From Yersinia rohdei ATCC 43380 (lineage in GTDB: Bacteria > Pseudomonadota > Gammaproteobacteria > Enterobacterales > Enterobacteriaceae), in contig NZ_ACCD01000008.1 of the NCBI RefSeq assembly GCF_000173775.1, positions 1-64,000 on the forward strand: a stretch of DNA of 64,000 bases. Reading direction: 5' to 3'. Below the pieces are notes generated by a model. That model was not told where the DNA came from. It saw only the letters and a program-made list of their open reading frames with translations, and made no database searches. A program made the position numbers and the translations under genes. Shown here in pieces: positions 27,720-39,946 of the stretch. The first letter of the stretch is position 1; each line of letters opens with the position of its first letter.

Positions 27720-29801
27720 TTAAGCATTGGTATAACGCGTTCTCTCCGGTAACCAGCGCTCTATCAAGGCCCGGGCATGTTCAGGATATTGCTGGTGTAG
27801 GTGGCGAGCCACCCGCTGAACTTCTGGGATCATTGCTTGGTCGCGTAGCAAATCAGCGACTTTAAACTCGGTACTGCCGGTCTGTCGTGTACCTAATAAT
27901 TCGCCGGGGCCACGAATTTCCAAATCTCGCTGGGCAATAACAAAGCCATCATTGCTATCACGCAATACTTGTAAACGCATTTGGGCTGTTTTACTCAGCG
28001 GCGTTTTATAAAGCAAGACACAATGTGAGGCTACAGCCCCACGACCCACTCGGCCACGTAATTGGTGTAATTGGGCTAATCCCAGACGCTCTGGGTTATC
28101 AATAATCATCAGACTGGCATTAGGCACATCAACCCCGACCTCAATCACTGTGGTCGCAACCAATAATTGTAACTCACCTTGTTTAAAGGCCAACATAACC
28201 GCCTGTTTTTCCGGCCCTTTCATGCGGCCATGCACTAAGCCGACTTTAATTTCTGGCAGGGCAATTCTCAATTCTTCACAGGTGACTTCGGCGGCTTGAG
28301 CTTCCAACAGCTCGGACTCTTCAATTAGGGTGCAAACCCAATAGGCTTGTCGGCCCTCTTCCAAACACGCATTTTTGACCCGCTGAATAACATCGCTGCG
28401 GCGGGTATCAGGAATGGCCACCGTCGTGACCGGTGTTCGGCCAGGAGGGAGTTCGTCAATAACTGAGGTATCAAGATCAGCATACGCAGTCATGGCTAAG
28501 GTTCGTGGGATGGGGGTCGCGGTCATAATTAACTGATGCGGATGGAAACCTTGTTCCTCACCCTTTTCCCATAACGCCAGCCGCTGGTGAACGCCAAAAC
28601 GATGCTGCTCATCAATAATAACCAGCGCCAATCCAGAAAACTTTACTTGCTCCTGAAACATGGCGTGGGTGCCGACAACCATTGCAACCTGACCGCTGGC
28701 GACAGCTTCTTGCTGCGCCAGACGTGCTTTCCCTTTTTGTTTGCCAGCCAACCAGCCAACTTCTAACCCTAAGGGTTCGAGCCATTGGCGGAAAGTATTC
28801 GCATGCTGCTCAGCTAATAATTCGGTAGGGGCCATCAATGCCACCTGTTTACCTTGGGCGATAGCACGTAGTGCCGCCAGTGCGGCCACCAATGTTTTTC
28901 CTGATCCCACATCCCCCTGAATCAGTCGCATCATGGGGTAATTATGGGTCATATCTTGCTCGATTTCTGCCACCACTCGCTGTTGGGCTCCGGTCGGCGT
29001 GAAAGGCAGAGCGGCCAGAAAACGTTGCTTAAGATTATCTTCAGCCAGCAGAGGCAGCGCCCGATAGCTTTGTGCTCCCGCTCTGACGGCCAACATACTG
29101 AGATTATGGGCCAGTAATTCTTCCATAATCAGCCGCCGCTGTGCGGGGTGCTTGCCCTGCTCTAAATCGGTCAGTTGAATGTTTGCTGGTGGGCGATGCA
29201 AAGTATGAATAGCTTCAGGGAGACTAATTAGGGAGCGGCTCAGCTCAATTGGAAGTAACTCAGCAATAACGCTGGTATCCAGCATTGCTAGCGCCTGATC
29301 GATAAGTTTGCGCAATGTTGCCTGGCGGATCCCTTCTGTCGTGGGATAAACCGGCGTAAGTGACTCTTGCAATTCAACGCCGATATTCTCTCCATGCACC
29401 CGATATTCAGGGTGAATGATTTCCGGGCCGGTATTCCCCCGCTTAGCTTCACCATAGGCAATAACATGCTTACCCGGAGATAGGCTGTTTTTCATCGCAG
29501 CGTTGAAGTTAAAAAAGCGCAGAGTAAGAACACCGCTGCCGTCGGTTATTTGGCAGGTCATCATCCGTCGGCGACCAAAACTGATATCAGAGCGGAGAAC
29601 TTCACCCTCTACCGTCACGCAAAGGCCGGGTAATAAGTCACCAATACGGTACAGTTGGGTACGGTCTTCATAACGCAGTGGCAGGTGGAGTAACAAGTCT
29701 TGAATGGTTTCCAAACCCAGTTTAGCCAGTTTCCCAGCTTGACTTGCGCCAACACCGGAAAGTGTACTGAGGGGGACGGCATCCAGTAGGCGGCCTTTCA
29801 T
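27720..29801 (-). CDS. recG: ATP-dependent DNA helicase RecG
   Basis: Remodels stalled replication forks and branched DNA. The 693-residue protein has the N-terminal wedge/OB domain, Walker A GDVGSGKTLVA, a DEQH box in VIIDEQHRFGV, TATPIPRTL, and C-terminal helicase motifs with QLRGRVGRG. Its ATG directly abuts the trmH stop, so it is the distal gene of rpoZ-spoT-trmH-recG. Confidence 0.97.
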   Translation of the reverse strand: MKGRLLDAVPLSTLSGVGASQAGKLAKLGLETIQDLLLHLPLRYEDRTQLYRIGDLLPGLCVTVEGEVLRSDISFGRRRMMTCQITDGSGVLTLRFFNFNAAMKNSLSPGKHVIAYGEAKRGNTGPEIIHPEYRVHGENIGVELQESLTPVYPTTEGIRQATLRKLIDQALAMLDTSVIAELLPIELSRSLISLPEAIHTLHRPPANIQLTDLEQGKHPAQRRLIMEELLAHNLSMLAVRAGAQSYRALPLLAEDNLKQRFLAALPFTPTGAQQRVVAEIEQDMTHNYPMMRLIQGDVGSGKTLVAALAALRAIAQGKQVALMAPTELLAEQHANTFRQWLEPLGLEVGWLAGKQKGKARLAQQEAVASGQVAMVVGTHAMFQEQVKFSGLALVIIDEQHRFGVHQRLALWEKGEEQGFHPHQLIMTATPIPRTLAMTAYADLDTSVIDELPPGRTPVTTVAIPDTRRSDVIQRVKNACLEEGRQAYWVCTLIEESELLEAQAAEVTCEELRIALPEIKVGLVHGRMKGPEKQAVMLAFKQGELQLLVATTVIEVGVDVPNASLMIIDNPERLGLAQLHQLRGRVGRGAVASHCVLLYKTPLSKTAQMRLQVLRDSNDGFVIAQRDLEIRGPGELLGTRQTGSTEFKVADLLRDQAMIPEVQRVARHLHQQYPEHARALIERWLPERTRYTNA

Positions 29802-30494
29802 TTAAGACTCCGTGGATTGCATGGCGGCCCACCATTGCTCATCGGCAATGACCTGGCCTTGCTCATCAATATGAGGCTGGGGGAGCCCTTTACGTTTGGC
29901 AACCTGTGCTAAAACCGGGTAACCGCCTTCAAACAGTAGCCGCTGTTGTTCATCTTTTGGTAAAGCGCTCTGTGCTCGCTGATACATACCTGCATTTTGC
30001 CGCTGGCGTTGCGCTTCATATAAAATTAATGCAGAGGCGACAGAGACGTTCAGTGATTGCACCATTCCGATCATCGGAATAATGATGTCTTTATCTGCCA
30101 ATGCTAGCGCTTCTTCAGATATGCCGGTTTTCTCCTGACCCATTAAAATGCAGGTTGGGAGGGTATAGTCGATTTCACGGAAATCTACAGCTTTATCAGA
30201 TAGATGAGTTGCAAGTATTTGCATGCCCTGTGATTTTAGATAGGTAATTGCATCAGTAATATGGGCGTGTGTTTTGACCTGTACCCAGCTGTTACTGCCC
30301 GCAGCAGAAGAAAGCCGCGTATACATTTCAGTGGTTGGCCAAATTGCATGTACTTGATGAATGCCAACGGCATCAGCAGTACGAATAATTGCGGATACAT
30401 TATGGGGTTTATGTACTTGCTCCAGACAGACCGTCAGATCCGGCTGTCTGGTTGCAAGCATTCCACAAATCCGCGCATAGCGTTGAGGATTCAT
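29802..30494 (-). CDS. trmH: tRNA (guanosine(18)-2'-O)-methyltransferase TrmH
   Basis: Methylates G18 in the D loop of tRNAs, using the SPOUT knotted fold (formerly SpoU). The 230-residue product has the three motifs NVSAIIRTADAVGI, ILMGQEKTGIS and IPMIGMVQSLNVSVASALILYE, which build the SAM pocket. It starts five bases after the spoT stop and ends at recG with no gap. Confidence 0.95.
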   Translation of the reverse strand: MNPQRYARICGMLATRQPDLTVCLEQVHKPHNVSAIIRTADAVGIHQVHAIWPTTEMYTRLSSAAGSNSWVQVKTHAHITDAITYLKSQGMQILATHLSDKAVDFREIDYTLPTCILMGQEKTGISEEALALADKDIIIPMIGMVQSLNVSVASALILYEAQRQRQNAGMYQRAQSALPKDEQQRLLFEGGYPVLAQVAKRKGLPQPHIDEQGQVIADEQWWAAMQSTES

Positions 30495-30499
30495 CGGCG

Positions 30500-32602
30500 T
30501 TAATTTCGGTTGCGGCTGACTTTAACCACATCTGGCATGATACGAATTTTACGCATAATGTTAGCCAGATGGACTCGGTCACGAGTAGTCAGGCGAATAA
30601 AGGCGCTGTATACCCGGCCATCTTTCTCTTCAGTATTCAGGCTCTGAATATTGGACTCAGCTGCATTAATTGCGGCTGTCAGATTAGCCAGAGCACCCTG
30701 TTGGTTGAACATATCGACTTTAATTTCAGCAATATATTCTTGCTCAGTCTCTTGATCCCACTCAACCGCCATAAATTTCTCAGGTTCTTTTTGGTAACCA
30801 CGGATATTACGACAGGATTCATGATGGATAACCAAACCTTTGCCTGGGCTGATATGGGCGATAATAGGGTCACCCGCAATCGGACGGCAGCACTTGGCAA
30901 AGGTAATGAGGACGCCATCGGCACCTTTAATTGCCAGATTACGGGTACCAGAGGACGCCAGTGTAGATTGGTCACCCAAGAGGTTTTTAGCCACCACCAC
31001 ACTCATTGCATTGCCTAAGCCAATTTCTGCCAGCAAATCATCCAGCGTAGCCAGCTTCATACGGTCCAGTTCATGCTTGATATTTTCTTCAGGAATATCA
31101 GACAGTTTTCGGCCATTCCCTAACGCATGGTTTAGCAATCGACGGCCAAGGCTTACCGATTCATCACGTTTAAGGTTTTTAAGCAATTGGCGAATTTTAG
31201 CGCGAGCTTTTGAACTGACGACAAAATTAAGCCATGCGGCATTAGGTCGTGCACCTGGAGCTGTAATGATTTCAACAGTTTGACCACTGCTCAGCGGCTG
31301 AGAAAGCGGATATGGCTGGCGGTCAACGCGAGCACCGACACAAGCATGACCAATATCGGTATGCACAGCATAAGCAAAATCGACAGGTGTGGCTCCGGCA
31401 GGTAATTCAACAATGCGTCCTTCCGGGGTGAAAACGTAAATCTCATCCGGGAATAAATCAGATTTTACACTTTCAATAAATTCAAATGAGCTGCCCGCAC
31501 TTTGTTGGAGTTCCAACAAGCTTTGCATCCAGCGCTGAGCACGGATTTGCGCAGTGGTGCCGGACTCACCTTGTTCCTTATAAGCCCAGTGGGCAGCCAC
31601 CCCCATTTCAGCCATCTGATCCATATCTTCAGTACGGATTTGTACCTCTACCGGAACCCCATGAGGGCCGATTAATGAGGTATGTAACGATTGATAGCCG
31701 TTAGCTTTAGGGATAGCAATATAGTCTTTTACACGGCCAGGGCGAGGTTTATACAGGCTGTGAGCCTGACCTAATACCCGATAACAAGTATCAACTTCTT
31801 TAACGATAACCCGAAAAGCATAGATATCCATGATGGAGTGAAAACGCTGCTCCTTCAGGTTCATCTTGCAATAGATTGAATAGAGATGCTTTTCGCGACC
31901 ACTGACCCGACAAGGGATGCCAGCTTCTGTCAGCCGCCCTTCAATCTCCGCCAAGATTTTCTGAATCATCTCTTTGCGGTTACCGCGAGCAGCTTTCACC
32001 ACTTCTTTAATGACGCGGTAGCGATTGGGATAGAGAGCTTCAAAACCTAGCTCTTCCAGCTCGATTTTTAAATGATGAATACCCAGCCGGTGAGCAAGTG
32101 GGCTATATATCTCAAGGGTTTCACGGGCAATACGACGGCGTTTATCTGGGCGCAAAGAACCCAGTGTTCGCATGTTGTGCGTGCGGTCAGCCAACTTGAT
32201 CAAGATGACGCGGATATCCTGCACCATCGCCATGATCATTTTACGGAAGTTTTCTGCCTGAGCTTCTTTCTTGTCGCGGAAATTAAGTTTGTCGAGCTTA
32301 GAGACACCCTCGACCAGCTCGGCTACACTTTTTCCAAACAACTGCTCCATATCTTGATATGTAGCGGGTGTATCTTCAATGACGTCATGTAACAGCGCCG
32401 CCATTAAGGTTTCGTAATCGAGCCGCATCTCAGCGAGAATACAAGCCACGGCTACCGGGTGAGTGATATAAGGCTCACCACTGGAGCGTGTCTGTCCCTC
32501 GTGAGCATCACGTGCGACAAGATATGCCTGTTTGAGGCGCTTAATCTGCTCCTCTGGCAGGTATCGTTGAATCAGCAGATTCAGGCTTTCAAACAGGTAC
32601 AA
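30500..32602 (-). CDS. spoT: bifunctional (p)ppGpp synthetase/hydrolase SpoT
   Basis: Makes and, mainly, degrades the alarmone (p)ppGpp. The 700-residue protein has an HD hydrolase domain (HPVAVACILAEM, LLHDVIEDT), a synthetase domain (YQSLHTSLIGP), TGS (IYVFTPEGRIVELPAGATPVDFAY), and a C-terminal ACT domain. The start codon is TTG, as the 32600-32602 bases show, the same as in E. coli. Follows rpoZ by 18 bp. Confidence 0.96.
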   Translation of the reverse strand: MYLFESLNLLIQRYLPEEQIKRLKQAYLVARDAHEGQTRSSGEPYITHPVAVACILAEMRLDYETLMAALLHDVIEDTPATYQDMEQLFGKSVAELVEGVSKLDKLNFRDKKEAQAENFRKMIMAMVQDIRVILIKLADRTHNMRTLGSLRPDKRRRIARETLEIYSPLAHRLGIHHLKIELEELGFEALYPNRYRVIKEVVKAARGNRKEMIQKILAEIEGRLTEAGIPCRVSGREKHLYSIYCKMNLKEQRFHSIMDIYAFRVIVKEVDTCYRVLGQAHSLYKPRPGRVKDYIAIPKANGYQSLHTSLIGPHGVPVEVQIRTEDMDQMAEMGVAAHWAYKEQGESGTTAQIRAQRWMQSLLELQQSAGSSFEFIESVKSDLFPDEIYVFTPEGRIVELPAGATPVDFAYAVHTDIGHACVGARVDRQPYPLSQPLSSGQTVEIITAPGARPNAAWLNFVVSSKARAKIRQLLKNLKRDESVSLGRRLLNHALGNGRKLSDIPEENIKHELDRMKLATLDDLLAEIGLGNAMSVVVAKNLLGDQSTLASSGTRNLAIKGADGVLITFAKCCRPIAGDPIIAHISPGKGLVIHHESCRNIRGYQKEPEKFMAVEWDQETEQEYIAEIKVDMFNQQGALANLTAAINAAESNIQSLNTEEKDGRVYSAFIRLTTRDRVHLANIMRKIRIMPDVVKVSRNRN

Positions 32603-32620
32603 AGTAGACTCGCTGTCTAA

Positions 32621-32896
32621 TTAACGACGACCTTCAGCAATTGCGGTTACCGCTTGGATCTCTGCGGCTTCCTGCTCTTGCTGTTCTTGGCGCTCACGGA
32701 CATCAAGAATCTGATTAGTAATCAGGCCTTCTTCGATTTCACGTAGCGCAATCACAGTAACTTTATCGTTTTCTTCTGGAACCAGTGCGTCTTTACCGCC
32801 GGACTGGATTTGACGTGCCCGACGAGCAGCGACCAACACCAGGTCAAAACGGTTACCAATTTTCTCTACAGCGTCTTGAACAGTTACGCGTGCCAT
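32621..32896 (-). CDS. rpoZ: RNA polymerase omega subunit
   Basis: A 91-residue subunit that helps assemble the beta' subunit and contributes to the ppGpp site of RNA polymerase. It begins [20 protein letters not shown] and has the conserved VAARRARQ. Linked to spoT, as in most enterobacteria, which ties the alarmone enzyme to its polymerase target genetically. Confidence 0.97.
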
Positions 32897-32950
32897 AATT
32901 CTGCTACTCCACAGGTGACGAAATGACTGGGCATGATACTGAAACTCTGT

Positions 32951-33583
<633 letters not shown>

Positions 33584-33598
33584 TCAGTTGATTAGGTT

Positions 33599-33732
33599 GA
33601 TATACCCTTATTACTTGAAGTTACAGCGGAGCTAACGAGGTCTCTAACCAGAGTTACTGATGTTATCAGGAACCTGGAATTTGCTCGTTTGCAGCCTATC
33701 TGCAACGCCAATTACGTTGGGTGTATATAGAA
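33599..33732. repeat. ERIC-like element upstream of gmk
   Basis: The ends TATACCCTTATTACTTGAAG and GCAACGCCAATTACGTTGGG match the outer ERIC arms. The central ~60 bp differ from the ERIC at 17345. It starts 24 bp from the gmk ATG and so probably contains or displaces the gmk promoter. Confidence 0.6.
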
Positions 33733-33830
33733 AGCAGAAGTGTGAATCTCCGCACAGTATACACGGCTGTTACACGTCATGCAGCGTTACAACGCATTTC
33801 ACCCGAATGTTTTGTCTATAAACAGCACGA

Positions 33831-33887
33831 TTTTATGCTTTTGCGGGGAGTATTGCGTAATTTCAGCTTGTTGCAGCAAGCATAAAA
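33831..33887. repeat. inverted repeat upstream of ligB
   Basis: TTTTATGCTT (33831-33840) and AAGCATAAAA (33878-33887) are exact complements separated by 37 bp; the inner side carries a second small stem (CTTGTTGCAGCAAG). Located in the gmk-ligB divergent gap. Confidence 0.4.
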
Positions 33888-33914
33888 GTATTTTTCGGTA
33901 GCGTGCGCATTTAA

Positions 33915-35678
<1,764 letters not shown>

Positions 35679-35694
35679 TCCCCTCCCATTTTAT

Positions 35695-36312
35695 TTAATG
35701 TTCAGAATGCTCATATTTAAATACGGGCAGACCAAGTCGGAATCTCAATGCTATTAATCTTGCACTTAGCCCAGTGACTAGCGTAATGACAATAACCCAG
35801 TTATGAGATAGTGGGGTGTGTTGCAGGGCAATATAGATCCAGGCTGCGGCAAATGAGATACCTGCATAGATTTCTTTCTGAAATACCAATGGGATACAGT
35901 TACAGAGCATGTCGCGAAGCACACCACCAAAGACTCCAGTAATCACTGCTGCAATAGCTGCAATAATTGTACTGTGGCCCATGTCGAGGGCAATTTGTGC
36001 ACCAATAATGGAAAAAACAATAAGCCCAATAGCATCCAGCACTAAAAATAAATGGCGTAGATGCTTCATTAGTGGTGCCATCCAGGTTGTGACAATTGCT
36101 GCAATGGCAACAATCACAATATATTCAGGATGTTTAACCCAACCCAGTGGATAGTGGCCTAGCAGCATGTCTCTGACTGAGCCGCCACCGATGGCAGTTG
36201 CAGAGGCGATGATAATGACGCCAAACATATCCATTTGACGGCGGCCCGCGGCCAGAGCACCTGTCATGGCTTCAGCTGTGATACCAATAATGTAAAGAAC
36301 ACTAAGTAACAT
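35695..36312 (-). CDS. yicG: TRIC-type cation channel family protein YicG
   Basis: A 205-residue inner-membrane protein with about seven hydrophobic segments and two internal repeats. Each repeat has a glycine-rich kink ([11 protein letters not shown] and [10 protein letters not shown]), the mark of bacterial TRIC/UPF0126 channels. The E. coli protein is implicated in glycine uptake; I cannot judge substrate here. Convergent with ligB, with 16 bp between the stops. Confidence 0.9.
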   Translation of the reverse strand: MLLSVLYIIGITAEAMTGALAAGRRQMDMFGVIIIASATAIGGGSVRDMLLGHYPLGWVKHPEYIVIVAIAAIVTTWMAPLMKHLRHLFLVLDAIGLIVFSIIGAQIALDMGHSTIIAAIAAVITGVFGGVLRDMLCNCIPLVFQKEIYAGISFAAAWIYIALQHTPLSHNWVIVITLVTGLSARLIALRFRLGLPVFKYEHSEH

Positions 36313-36400
36313 AATGAGTTAAATTTCTTAAGGGCTGCAAAGGTCGCAGAGTAATCACTAAGTTAGGGGCGTGCGACTGATATTTTCTAAACTATGCATT

Positions 36401-36418
36401 TTAGATTAGTTAATCTAA
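36401..36418. promoter_or_regulatory. 18-bp perfect palindrome, operator-like
   Basis: TTAGATTA-GT-TAATCTAA is an exact inverted repeat with a two-base centre, about 90 bp from the yicG start and 660 bp from rpfF. Operator function is inference. Confidence 0.35.
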
Positions 36419-37074
36419 TCTAAATATTAATTAATTAATTGATATATATAAATAAAAAAAGAATTAACCAAATATCATATATCAATGATTCTATGGTGAA
36501 AGTGAGTTTTTCCGCACTAACCAGGTATTGCTGTGTTTCTTTATGATTACTCTAGCGAATCACATCGCAATGCATCAGGAGGCAGTTTTTATCCCTATTA
36601 CGGTTTTGTAACTGCTTGAAATTTGCATGGGTGTTGCCGACAGTTCAGTGGCTACCTTTGTGTGCATTTTGTCTTGCGAGATATCACTAATAATTCCTTT
36701 ATAGGCAATAAAACTCTCTTTTGGCCCCAAAATAATATGTTGAAGGCATTAAACGACGAGGGTTTAGCTATCTTATAAATCTTGGATAACAATGTGCCGA
36801 CTATTCGTATAAGAGGTGAAATAACCAGCATATTGTAAATGCCCATCAGTGCTGAAATTCAATTCTCATGAATACATATATTCTCTTCATTCTCTATTTG
36901 TGCACTAAGCAGGCCGTTTTTTAAATTTTTAATGTGTTACTGCTCATTTATCCATTGGGTGACTCACTATTTATCTGCCAGCTTAAGTTGCCGTCATTAA
37001 GGCAAATGCAGCTTTTCCTCAAGAAGGATATGGCGATAGCACTATCTGTGTTCAACTAACTCATTGGATGGAAT
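36419..37074. other. AT-rich gene-poor region between yicG and rpfF
   Basis: Long A/T tracts (TTAATTAATTAATTGATATATATA at its left end, in part) and no credible ORF. A 64-codon minus-strand frame at 36652-36846 has no ribosome-binding site of note and no recognisable product. The rpfF promoter is probably near the right end. E. coli has dinD in this part of the map; nothing of it is seen. Confidence 0.5.
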
Positions 37075-37941
37075 ATGAATATGATTAATTTCCCTAGCTG
37101 CCGCTCTTTTACTGAAGCCGGTCATTTATCTCAAATATCGGCTTATTATGAAGAAGGGCGTAATACCATGTGGATGCTACTACGCGCTCATCCGCGCCCT
37201 TGCTTTAACCTCGAGTTAATTGAAAATATTATGACATTAGTGCAAGCGGCTAAAGAGTCAAAATTACCCATTGATTTTTGGGTTACGGGCTCGGTAGTAC
37301 CTAATATGTTTAACGTAGGAGGAGATTTAAGCTTTTTTGCGCAAATGATCCAAAAGCGTAAACGTGAAGCTCTTCTGGCATATGCCCGAGCTTGTGTAGA
37401 TTGTGTTCATGCAGCGGCTCGTGGGTTTGATACAGGTGCGATATCTATTGCCATGATTGAAGGGAGCGCGTTAGGTGGTGGATTTGAAGCGGCATTAGCC
37501 CATCATTTTGTGCTGGCACAGACGACAGCCAGAATGGGGTTTCCTGAAATAGCATTTAATTTATTTCCGGGCATGGGGGGATATTCATTGGTTGCCAGAA
37601 AGGCGGGTATGAGGGTGGCGGAACAATTAATTTGGACTGGGGAATCTCATGCTGCTGAATGGTATGAAAGCCGTGGGTTAGTGGATAAGTTATTTCAACC
37701 AGGTGATGCATATATTGCAACTCGAACTTTTATTGATACGATCAGACCTAAGCTAAATGGTGTAAGAGCTATGATCCGAGTTCGGCAACGTGTTTTGCAA
37801 TTAACGCGTTCTGAGTTGATGGATATTACTGAAGACTGGGTAGATTCTGCCTTTTCTATCGAGCCGAAAGATATTGCTTATATCGAGAGGCTCGTTATGT
37901 TGCAAGACCGGCATACCTCGGCATTACCAAAAGCAATATAG
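37075..37941 (+). CDS. rpfF: DSF-type quorum signal synthase RpfF (crotonase family)
   Basis: A 288-residue enoyl-CoA hydratase-like protein of the RpfF family, which makes cis-2-unsaturated fatty acid signals (DSF) from acyl-ACP. The two catalytic glutamates that separate RpfF from ordinary crotonases are present, 20 residues apart: E138 in GGGFEAALAH and E158 in FPEIAFNLFPGMG. Lone gene in an AT-rich setting, tail-to-tail with rpfR ten bases away. The exact acyl chain of the signal cannot be told from sequence. Confidence 0.87.
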   Translation: MNMINFPSCRSFTEAGHLSQISAYYEEGRNTMWMLLRAHPRPCFNLELIENIMTLVQAAKESKLPIDFWVTGSVVPNMFNVGGDLSFFAQMIQKRKREALLAYARACVDCVHAAARGFDTGAISIAMIEGSALGGGFEAALAHHFVLAQTTARMGFPEIAFNLFPGMGGYSLVARKAGMRVAEQLIWTGESHAAEWYESRGLVDKLFQPGDAYIATRTFIDTIRPKLNGVRAMIRVRQRVLQLTRSELMDITEDWVDSAFSIEPKDIAYIERLVMLQDRHTSALPKAI

Positions 37942-37951
37942 TGTTATGCAT

Positions 37952-39946
37952 CTAATCCAGTAAAAGGTGAGGGTGTTGTATTACCAGCCAATGCTCCAGT
38001 TCACTCGCGGGCATTGGTTTGGCATAAAGAAAACCCTGTTTTTCATCAATGCCAATAGAATCCAGGAATTCCTCTTCCTCTTTAGTCTCTACTCCTTCGG
38101 CAATCACTCGCATGTGAAGTGCCTCGGCAACAACGATAATGGCTCGAACCAGAGATTGTGAAATAAGATTGTTATGAATATGGCGAACAAAACTTTGATC
38201 TAGTTTAATTGCATCAATAGGAATGCGTGCTAATTGGGAAAGTGAAGAATAGCCAGTACCAAAATCATCCAAATGAACCTGCGCACCTAAGTGCCGCAGT
38301 TGTTTCATGATGTTGATGGCAGCATCTTCATCATCAATTAGACAACTTTCGGTTAATTCAACATCAACTAAGCTATATTCCAGCGCACTGGCCTCGAGGG
38401 ATTCAATAAAGCTGGTGACGATAGCCTCGTCGATTAATTGGCGGGCAGAAACATTAACCGCAATACGCAGGTTAATACCGCGTTTTTTCCAATCTACAGC
38501 CTGCTGCATTGATGTCTGCAATACCCATTTTCCCAAGGGCCTAATCAACCCTGACTCTTCTGCATATGAGATAAACTCCGAAGGGGCAATTAAGCCTCTT
38601 TCAGGCGATTGCCACCGGACTAATGCTTCTACACTATGCACTTTTCCCGTTTTGGTGGATATTTTAGGTTGGTAAAAAACTTTTAACTGATGCTGTTCTA
38701 ACGCTTTGCGCAAATTGGTATCGAGCCAAACGTATTCTGATACTTTCTTGTTCATCTGTTGTGAGAAAATGGAGTAGGTTTGTTTTCCATTTTCTTTTGC
38801 AGTGTACATAGCGGTATCCGCACTGCGAATAATATTTTCGAGAGTATCGCCATGTTCTGGGCATAGCGCTATGCCAATTGAGCAGCCGGTATATACCTCG
38901 ATCAGTCCCACACGGAATGGCAATTTCATGCGGTTAAGAATCCGCTGTGCTGTGGTCTCAAGCATCTGCATGGTGGCATTTTCGACCAGCACAATAAACT
39001 CATCGCCACCTAGTCGGGCAAGCATTTCGTTATCAACCAGACAGCTTAAAATAGCTAGCGAAACATCCTTCAGTAACCGATCACCAAACATATGACCATA
39101 ATGGTCATTCACTTTTTTGAAGTTATCGAGATCGAGATAAATAATACCTACGGAGGTATCACCGCGAGTTTGAATGGCGCTATTAATACGTTCATGAATT
39201 GCATGGCGGTTGGGCAAACCAGTAATCATATCGGTATTTGCCAATACTCTTAGTCGTTCTTGAGCACGTCTCTCTTTGGTAATATCAGTTCCGGAACAGA
39301 TAAGATAACGTTCATTTTTTCCGCTGCCACTATGAACAAATTTGTTGCGAAATAAAAAGAGACGCTTCCCTTTGACAGTATTAATCCAACGTTCAACTTC
39401 ATAAGATGCACCTCGCTGAAAAAAGCCTTCAATATTTTTACGCGATGATGCTCCTTCCTTGGCCGTCATAAATAAGTCGTAGACATTTTTTCCTATAACA
39501 TCTTGCTCTTTTTTACCGGTATATTCCTCGCTAAGGTGGTTAAAACGTTGGACGTGGCCGTTTTTATCGAGGATGACAATAACTGAGTTGGCTTCAGAAA
39601 CCACTTGTTCTGCAAAGGAAAGGCCCATGACTAAATCACGGGCTACAGATTCAGTGTCTGCATAGGCAGATGCTGTTCCTCCCCATTCTTTGCCATTAAT
39701 TTTACGGCCTACCAGATGCAAATGAAGAGGATTGCCATAAATTTCAATTTCAATGTCTAAACTGGCCGTAATACCGGTTAAGCTCCGGATTTTCATTGTT
39801 TGAACTGAATTCAGGGGAATGGCAATGTTAGTCGTCTCTTTAATCGCAGACAACTCTAAAGCCTGACTATCAAAAGCTAGCCGCCAAAATGGGCTAGGGG
39901 TACCAAAATAAGTATTAAGGATCGATGTGTCTTGGTCTTCGAACAT
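37952..39946 (-). CDS. rpfR: DSF receptor / cyclic-di-GMP enzyme RpfR (FI-PAS-GGDEF-EAL)
   Basis: A 664-residue soluble protein. Residues 1-~95 match the RpfF-interaction domain of RpfR and E. coli PdeR. A PAS domain at ~118-225 would bind DSF. GGDEF is intact at residues 313-317 (RLGGDEF), and EAL at 440-442 has the other catalytic residues (NVSARQL, ELTES, DDFGTGYSS, IKLDQSF, AEGVET). The product-inhibition I-site RxxD is degenerate (VDNE). In Cronobacter and Burkholderia, DSF binding raises phosphodiesterase activity. Confidence 0.88.
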   Translation of the reverse strand: MFEDQDTSILNTYFGTPSPFWRLAFDSQALELSAIKETTNIAIPLNSVQTMKIRSLTGITASLDIEIEIYGNPLHLHLVGRKINGKEWGGTASAYADTESVARDLVMGLSFAEQVVSEANSVIVILDKNGHVQRFNHLSEEYTGKKEQDVIGKNVYDLFMTAKEGASSRKNIEGFFQRGASYEVERWINTVKGKRLFLFRNKFVHSGSGKNERYLICSGTDITKERRAQERLRVLANTDMITGLPNRHAIHERINSAIQTRGDTSVGIIYLDLDNFKKVNDHYGHMFGDRLLKDVSLAILSCLVDNEMLARLGGDEFIVLVENATMQMLETTAQRILNRMKLPFRVGLIEVYTGCSIGIALCPEHGDTLENIIRSADTAMYTAKENGKQTYSIFSQQMNKKVSEYVWLDTNLRKALEQHQLKVFYQPKISTKTGKVHSVEALVRWQSPERGLIAPSEFISYAEESGLIRPLGKWVLQTSMQQAVDWKKRGINLRIAVNVSARQLIDEAIVTSFIESLEASALEYSLVDVELTESCLIDDEDAAINIMKQLRHLGAQVHLDDFGTGYSSLSQLARIPIDAIKLDQSFVRHIHNNLISQSLVRAIIVVAEALHMRVIAEGVETKEEEEFLDSIGIDEKQGFLYAKPMPASELEHWLVIQHPHLLLD

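Noticed and set aside
30389-31018. Long plus-strand frame (209 codons) opposite spoT and trmH
   Set aside because: It is entirely antisense to two strongly conserved genes and its product resembles no known family; open antisense frames are common opposite conserved coding DNA.
36652-36846. 64-codon minus-strand frame in the yicG-rpfF gap
   Set aside because: No convincing ribosome-binding site and no recognisable family; length is within chance expectation for AT-rich DNA.
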